Shown piece by piece: positions 44,576 to 51,200 of a stretch of 64,000 bases of DNA; position 1 is the first letter of the stretch; each line of letters begins with the position of its first letter. Made by a program: the position numbers and the translations under genes. The notes under the pieces are model-generated. The model did not search any database and was not told where the DNA came from. It worked only from the letters and a program-made list of their open reading frames with translations. Source of the stretch: Achromobacter xylosoxidans (lineage in GTDB: Bacteria > Pseudomonadota > Gammaproteobacteria > Burkholderiales > Burkholderiaceae_B); NCBI RefSeq assembly GCF_002192695.1, contig NZ_MTLG01000071.1, forward strand, positions 62,001 through 126,000, written 5' to 3'.

Positions 44576-45994
44576 TCAGGCCGGCGGCAGTCCGCTGAAC
44601 GCCTCCAGCGCGCGCAGCCGGCTCTGGGCCAGGTCGACGATGGGCAGCGGATAGCCTGCGCCCGCGCGCTCCATGGGACTGGGATCGTGGATGGCGCGGC
44701 TGTCCAGATGCGCCAGTTCCGGCAGCCATTCGCGCAGGAACACCCCGTCCGGATCGAATTTGCGCGACTGCGACAGCGGATTGAAGATGCGGAAGTAGGG
44801 CACCGCGTCCGCGCCCGTGGATGCGCTCCACTGCCAGCCGCCGTTGTTGGCGGCGAGGTCGCCGTCCACCAGTTGCGCCATGAACCAGGCTTCGCCCAGC
44901 CGCCAGTCGATCAGCAGGTTCTTGGACAGGAACATGGCCGCCACCATGCGCAGGCGGTTGTGCATCCAGCCCAGCGCCAGCAGCTGCCGCATCGCCGCGT
45001 CGACGATGGGGATGCCGGTGCGGCCGTGCTGCCAGGCATGCAGGTCGTCCGGCGCGTCGCGCCAGGGCACGGCCGCGGTCTCCGGCTTCATGGGCTGGTG
45101 CATGGACAGCCTGGGGTAGGCGGCCAGCAGGTGTTGATAGAACTCGCGCCACAGCAGTTCGTTGATCCAGGTGGCCGCGCCGCGCTTGCCGCCGTCCACC
45201 TCGCCATGATTGGCGGCCAGCGCCGCGCGCAGGGCCTGGCCCGGCGACAGCACGCCCGCCGCCAGATAGGGCGAGAGGCAGCTGGTGGCGGGCAGCGCGG
45301 GAAAGTCGCGTTCTTCCTGGTAGGCGTCGATGACGCCGTCGGCAAAGGCTTCCAGCCGTACGCTGGCCGCGTCCTCGCCGGCGGGCCAGAGCGCGCGCAC
45401 GGGTTCGGCGGGCGCATCGAAACCGTCGAAGGCCGTGGGCAACGGATCCGCCGGCCAGGGCGGCGGCGTCTGTGCGCGCGGGGCCGGCAGGGCGCGCAGC
45501 GGCGCCGTGCGCAGCCGTTCGCGGCAGGCCCGCGCATAGGGGGTGTAGACGCGATAACACTCGCCCTTGCCGGTCAGCACCGTGCCGGGCCGCAGCAGCG
45601 AGGCGCCGTGATGCAGCGTCCACTCCACGTCCATGGACCGCAGGCGGGCAGCGACCGCGGCATCGCGGCGGCGTTCGTTGACGGCCCATTCGGCATTGGC
45701 GTGGACTTGGCCGATGGCGTGGTCGCGGCAGAAAGCGGCCAGCGCGTCCGGCGCTTCGCTCCACTCATGAACGGTCAGCAGCCGCAGCGGTATGCCCAGG
45801 CGGCCGAGTTCGCGCGCGAGTTCGCGCAGGTTGCGCAGCCAGAAATCGACCTTGGCCGGCGCGTCGCCATGTAGGCGCCATTGGCCAGGCGCGGCCAGGA
45901 ACAGGGCGGTGACCGTGCCGCCCTCGGCGGCCGCGGCCAGGGCGGGGTTGTCGTGCGCGCGCAGGTCGGTGCGCAGCCAGAGCAGCGTGTTCAT
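44576..45994 (-). CDS. phrB: Deoxyribodipyrimidine photolyase
   Basis: A 472-residue photolyase. The N-terminal antenna domain starts LLWLRTDLRAHDNPALAAAA. The FAD-binding helical domain carries TSCLSPYLAAGVLSP, ATWINELLWREFYQHLL and IDAAMRQLLALGWMHNRLRM-type residues, then SKNLLIDWRLGE and NNGGWQWSASTG. It repairs UV-induced cyclobutane dimers with blue light. ATG 45994 starts the conserved first strand. It is divergent from the CoA-transferase at 46.3 kb across 274 bases that show no strong promoter. Confidence 0.95.
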   Translation of the reverse strand: MNTLLWLRTDLRAHDNPALAAAAEGGTVTALFLAAPGQWRLHGDAPAKVDFWLRNLRELARELGRLGIPLRLLTVHEWSEAPDALAAFCRDHAIGQVHANAEWAVNERRRDAAVAARLRSMDVEWTLHHGASLLRPGTVLTGKGECYRVYTPYARACRERLRTAPLRALPAPRAQTPPPWPADPLPTAFDGFDAPAEPVRALWPAGEDAASVRLEAFADGVIDAYQEERDFPALPATSCLSPYLAAGVLSPGQALRAALAANHGEVDGGKRGAATWINELLWREFYQHLLAAYPRLSMHQPMKPETAAVPWRDAPDDLHAWQHGRTGIPIVDAAMRQLLALGWMHNRLRMVAAMFLSKNLLIDWRLGEAWFMAQLVDGDLAANNGGWQWSASTGADAVPYFRIFNPLSQSRKFDPDGVFLREWLPELAHLDSRAIHDPSPMERAGAGYPLPIVDLAQSRLRALEAFSGLPPA

Positions 45995-46268
45995 GGGCGG
46001 TCCAGGGCAGGGAGGCGGCGAGGCTGGCATTCTATATTGCGTCCGCCGCGCGGGCGCACGGACGGTGCGGGCTTGGAAGACGATGTAAAAACTACGAGTA
46101 GATGTGTCCTGGCCGGCGCAGGCCCGCGCCGCGGGCCTCGCAGGGGAATCCGCGTGGCGCGGCCCGATCGCGGCGCTTTGCGGTCAAACCATGAAACACG
46201 CTGGCCCGCCGCGCGTATTGACGCGGCCAGGGCCCCGCCATGTAATTCAAATAAACGACTAGAGCAAG

Positions 46269-47726
46269 ATGAACGCTATGGGAAATCTGATGGACCTACG
46301 CCCGTCTTTTCTGAGGGGCCGCACACCCGCAGGCAACGCGTCGCGCGACGTTTTGCAGAAGCTCTGGCGCTCGGTGGACCTGCCGGACGAGTCGCTGGAC
46401 CACGTGGTGTTGACTGGCGCCGACCCGGTACTCCCATCGTCCTTCGCCGTCGGCGCGGCGGCGCAGGCCAGCATGGCGGCGGCCGCCCTGGCAGCGGCCG
46501 AAATCTGGCACTTGCGCGGCGGCGCCAGGCAGCAGGTCGCCGTCGACATGCTGCACGCGGCGCAGGAATGCCGCAGCCACTACACCATCAACGGCATCAC
46601 CCCCAATCCCTGGGATCCCATCACCGGCCTGTATCGCTGCGGCGACGGCGGCTGGGTCCGCATCCACGCCAATTTCGCCCATCACCGGGATGGCGCGCTG
46701 GCGCTGCTGGGCTGTCCCGCGGGGGAAGACACCACCCGCGCAACGGTTGAGCGCGCCCTGAGCCGCTGGAAGGCCCTGGACTTCGAACAGGTCGCCGCCG
46801 ATGCGGGCCTGCCCGTGGCCGCCATGCGCAGCTTCGACGAATGGGACCGCCACCCCCAAGCCGTGGCGGTGGCCGCGCAGCCCTTGCTGACCATCGAACG
46901 CATCGGCGAGGCCGATCCGCGGCCCTTGCCCAAGTATGGCAACGGCGCCAGGCCGCTCAAGGACATCCGCGTGCTGGACCTGACCCGCATCATCGCCGGC
47001 CCGGTCTGCGGCCGGGCGCTGGCGGCCTACGGCGCCGACGTGATGCTGCTCAATTCCCCGCATCTGCCCAACATCGACAACATCATCGACACCAGCCGCG
47101 GCAAGCTGTCGGTGCTGGCCGACCTGGACACGGCCGACGGCCGCATCGCGCTGGGCAACCTGCTGCGCAGCGCGCATGTGTTCGTGCAGGGCTACCGTCC
47201 CGGCGGCCTGGCCGCGCTGGGCTTCGGCCCGCAGGACGCGGCGCGCATCCGTCCGGGCATTGTTTACGTGTCCTTGTCCGCCTATGGCGATAAGGGCCCC
47301 TGGGCGGGCCGCCGCGGCTTCGATTCCCTGGTGCAGACCGCCACGGGCTTCAACCATGCCGAAGCGCAGGCCGCGGGCCAGGACGCGCCCAAGCCCATGC
47401 CCATGCAGATCCTGGACCATGCCTCGGGCTACCTGATGGCATTCGGCGCGCAGGCCGCGCTGGCGCGCCAGGCGACCGAGGGCGGCAGCTGGCACGTGCG
47501 CGTGTCGCTGGCGCAGACCGCGCATTGGCTGCGCGGCCTGGGCCGGGTCGAGGGCGGTCTCGCCTGTCCGATGCCGGGTTTTGAAGGCCTGCTGGAAACC
47601 GAACCCTCCGGCTTTGGCGAACTGGTGGCCTTGCGCCACGCCGCGCAGTTCTCCGCAACGCCGGCCCGCTGGACGCGTCCGTCCAGCCCGCCCGGCACGC
47701 ATCCGCCGGTCTGGCCGTTCAACTAG
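46269..47726 (+). CDS. CoA-transferase family III protein with rearranged domain order
   Basis: A 485-residue protein of the CaiB/BaiF family. The catalytic Rossmann part begins only near residue 232 (LKDIRVLDLTRIIAGPVCGRALA) and contains the catalytic aspartate D383 (MQILDHASGYL). The first 225 residues look like the small domain that normally follows it: YRCGDGGWVRIHANF and LPVAAMRSFDEWDRHPQ correspond to GYIMIGAANQRTW and VPCGPINDFGQAMQDPH of the transferase at 21.7 kb. It probably moves CoA between acids, substrate unknown. The ribosome site is weak. No operon partner is present. Confidence 0.82.
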   Translation: MNAMGNLMDLRPSFLRGRTPAGNASRDVLQKLWRSVDLPDESLDHVVLTGADPVLPSSFAVGAAAQASMAAAALAAAEIWHLRGGARQQVAVDMLHAAQECRSHYTINGITPNPWDPITGLYRCGDGGWVRIHANFAHHRDGALALLGCPAGEDTTRATVERALSRWKALDFEQVAADAGLPVAAMRSFDEWDRHPQAVAVAAQPLLTIERIGEADPRPLPKYGNGARPLKDIRVLDLTRIIAGPVCGRALAAYGADVMLLNSPHLPNIDNIIDTSRGKLSVLADLDTADGRIALGNLLRSAHVFVQGYRPGGLAALGFGPQDAARIRPGIVYVSLSAYGDKGPWAGRRGFDSLVQTATGFNHAEAQAAGQDAPKPMPMQILDHASGYLMAFGAQAALARQATEGGSWHVRVSLAQTAHWLRGLGRVEGGLACPMPGFEGLLETEPSGFGELVALRHAAQFSATPARWTRPSSPPGTHPPVWPFN

Positions 47727-48202
47727 GAACTGCGGCCCGCCCCTGCACGCCGCCCGGCGTCCGCCTGGGAATGGGCCGTCTCTTGGAGCCGCGGGTTCAT
47801 CCGCGGTTCCGTCTGATGTACACCCGCGTATTCACGTAAAGGCCGTAGCACGGCCTGCGGGCTGTGTCTGCTCGATACGGCCCGCGTTCTCCGCGTTCAG
47901 TCCTGACTGAGCCGCCTCCATCGCCTTCCTCGCGCAAGCCCCGCCTGATGCCAGTGATCAGGTTTTCTGTTGTCGAATCAATAAATTACATATTGAAATT
48001 AATAGTCATATAAATAGCATATTGTCATATTTTGTCATTTGTAAGTAACAACACGAATCCCCGGGCGTGATGGCTTGGAGCGCGAGCGGGATTTCGTCCT
48101 GGATATGACCCAGAACGGAACCGGCCGCGCCGCAGTTCAGTAGCTTGGCGGCTTTGCCTGGCTAGCGCGCCCACCCCCCGCGGATTCCTTTGAGACAAGG
48201 TC
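47727..48202. other. 476-base intergenic region before the adhesin gene
   Basis: Left part: a 10-bp hairpin with one G-T wobble (GGAGCCGCGG 47785-47794 with CCGCGGTTCC 47801-47810) that may end the CoA-transferase transcript, and a small perfect hairpin GGCCGT-AGC-ACGGCC (47841-47855). Middle: an AT-rich block from about 47960 to 48050, listed separately. Right: about 150 bases of ordinary GC content forming a long leader to the adhesin. No gene is supported on either strand. Confidence 0.75.
47960..48050. promoter_or_regulatory. AT-rich regulatory island upstream of the adhesin
   Basis: About 90 bases are made almost wholly of A and T in a GC-rich chromosome. CATAT/CATTT cores recur at 47989, 48007, 48018, 48026 and 48036 (intervals 18, 11, 8, 10), close to helical phasing on one DNA face, including two GTCAT repeats nine to ten bases apart. 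This fits a promoter under nucleoid-protein silencing or a response regulator. Exact promoter boxes cannot be chosen with confidence. Confidence 0.6.
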
Positions 48203-51200
48203 ATGACGATGCTGAAGCTACCCAAGCCATTTGCTTGGCGCAGATCGGTCGCGCGCCCAGCCAGAAAGACGTTGTGCGTGGCGCTTTCGGTTTTCCTGCT
48301 GTTCCAGGGATGCGCGGCGCCGCTGGCCGGTGAACACCGCAAGCCGTCCGCCGCCGACGCCCACGCCGTATCCGCATCCGTCGCGGTTCTGGAAGGGGCG
48401 CGCGCGCAGGAAGCGGCCGCGCCGCGCGCCGCGATCCCCGGGGGCATGGATCCGGCGCCTGATCTGGAAGGGCGGCCCTTGCCTGCCAATCCCGATCAAA
48501 TGGCCAGCGCCGACGCCAGGGCCATGGCAGGCGGCAAGGCCACCGGCGAAGCGAAGCGCTTGGCCGAAGGCTGGCTGGGCCAGTTCGGCACCGCCAGGCT
48601 GGACCTGCTGGGCAGCTTCCATGGCGGGGCCCTGGACATGCTGTTTCCGGTGCACGATTCCGGGACGGGCCTGGTTTTTTCGCAGCTCGGCGTGCGGCGG
48701 ACCAACCTGCTGCAGGAGTCCTATCGGACCACGGTCAATCTCGGATTGGGATACCGCCATTTCGCCGACGGCTACATGGTCGGCGGCAATGCCTTCCTGG
48801 ACCAGGATGTGTCGCGCGGCCATCGCCGACTGGGCCTGGGCGGCGAATGGTGGGCGGACTATCTGAAACTCGGCATGAACGGCTACTTCAGGCTGAGCAA
48901 CTGGAAGCGCTCGCCCGATGCGCGGGACTACCAGGAACGCCCGGCCAGCGGCTGGGACATCAGGGCCGAAGGGTATCTGCCCCAGTATCCGCAGTTGGGC
49001 GGCAAGCTGATGTTCGAGAAGTACTACGGCGATGAGGTCGGGCTGTTCGGCGCCAGCAACCGGCAAAAGAATCCCAGCGCCTGGACCCTGGGCGTTTCCT
49101 ACACGCCGGCGCAAGCCGTCACCCTGGGCCTGGACCATCGCATGGGGCAGGGCGGCAAGTCCGACACGAGCTTCAAGCTGGGCGTGAAGGTCGCGTTCGG
49201 GGTGCCCTTGGCCAAGCAGCTGGAGCCGGGGGGCGTCGCGAGCAGCCGCCAACTGGCCGGCATGCGCATGGACCTGGTCGAGCGCAACAACGAAATCGTC
49301 CTGGAATACAAGAAAAACGCCCCAATGACGATCCAGTTGCCGTCGGCCGTCAGCGGCTATCCGCAGACGGTGCTCAGCTTTCCGGTGACCATTGCGGGCT
49401 CGGCCGAGGCGCCCACGATCGAATGGTCCGGTTCGGCGGCGACTTTTGCCATGCCCTATGGCGGCGGGTCGGGGATGATAACGCTGCCCGCCTACAACAT
49501 CGGCGGCGTCAACCGTTATCGCCTGGCGGCAACGGCCATCGATGCGCATGGACGGAAAATCAGTTCGAACATCATGGAAGTGAGCGTCAATCCGCTGAGC
49601 CTCAGCGTCGCGCGCTCGAAAGCCGCCGCCATGGCCGACGGCATGGACAGCGTCAGGTTTACGGCCCAGGTCCGCGGCGTCGCGGCTGAACCCATGGCCG
49701 GGCGCGCCATTGCCTGGACCTTGCGCGGGCCCGGCGCCATCAAGGAATCTTCGGACCGGACCGATGCGGACGGACTGGCGTTCGTCATGGTCAGCAGCAC
49801 GGTCGCGGCCACGGTCGAAGTCGAGGCGACGGAAGCTCAGGGCTTCAAGGGCAGGAGCGAAGCCGAATTCCTTGCGGCGCCGGCTTCGGCGAACGTTACG
49901 CAACTCGATGCGACCCCAGCGTCCATCCTGGCAAACGGCCGGGACAAGACCGTGCTGAGGGCGACAGTCAAGGACGGCAAGGGCAACGCCGTGGGCGCGG
50001 GCGTGGCGGTGAACTGGACGGCCACCGCCGGCCAGCTTTCCAGCCACAGCAGCCATACCGATGCGAGCGGCATGGCGGTGGCGGAACTGCTTTCCGCCAC
50101 CGCCCCCGGCACCGCGGTCATTACCGCCAAGGCGGGAGCCGAGGATCCGGGGAAGAGCTTGTCGGTGGATTTCCTGCTGGACGCATCCGACGCGAAGGTC
50201 GTGCTGCTCACTTCCAGCAAGACCACCGCCCCGGCCAACGGTATCGACACCGTGACGCTCACGGCCACCGTTGCCGATGGGCGGGGCAATCCGGTGGGCG
50301 CCGGTATCGACGTTCATTGGGGCGCCAGCCTCGGCGCGCTGGGCGCAGCCTCCAGCAGCACCGACGCGAACAGCCAGGCCACGATCGTATTGACGGCGCC
50401 CATCGTGGCCGGCGTGGCGACCGTCAGCGCCAGGGGCGCAAGCGGCGATGCGGGCAAGACCGCTGCGATTGCCTTCGTGGCCGATGCCTCGAGCGCCCGT
50501 GTGGTTCTGCTTACGCCAAGCGAGGCCAGCGGCGTGGCCAATGGCACGGATACCCTGGCCTTCACGGCCACGGTTGAAGATGGGCGGGGCAATCCGGTGG
50601 GCGCCGGCATCAGCGTCAACTGGACCGCCAGTCAGGGCACCATCGCATCCAGCAGCGTCACCAACGCCAGTAGTCAGGCTACGGTCATGCTGACCGCGCC
50701 GCTCTCTCCCGGCGTGGCAACCATTACCGCCAAGGCCGCGGATGGCGATGCAGGCAAGACCGCCTCGGCAGTCTTCACTGCCAACGTGCTGATGGCGCGC
50801 GTGGCCCAGCTTACGCCCAGCAAGACCAGCGGCTTGGCCAATGGCACGGACACCGTCACGCTCACGGCCACCGTCGACGATGGCCGCGGCAATCCGGTGG
50901 GGGCGGGCGTTGCCGTCAGGTGGACCACCGACCGGGGCACCGTTGCCGCCGCCAGCGTCACCAATGCCAGCAGCCAGGCTACGGTCGTGCTCACCGCGCC
51001 GACCATGACCGGTCCGGCGACCATCACCGCCAAGTGCGCGCCTGGCCGCCAGGGGAAGAGCTTGGGCGTCGATCCTGGCCAGACCGCAGCCATAGTCTTC
51101 ACCGCCGACGCGTCCAGCGCCCATGTCGTCGAACTCAGCCCGAGCAAGAACGTTGGCGTGGCCAACGGCACGGATACCGTGACCCTGATGGCCCTGGTCG

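Noticed and set aside
48275-48322. Lipoprotein signal in the adhesin (FQGC before residue 37)
   Set aside because: The residues before the cysteine (F, Q) do not fit the lipobox; type Ve adhesins use ordinary Sec signals.
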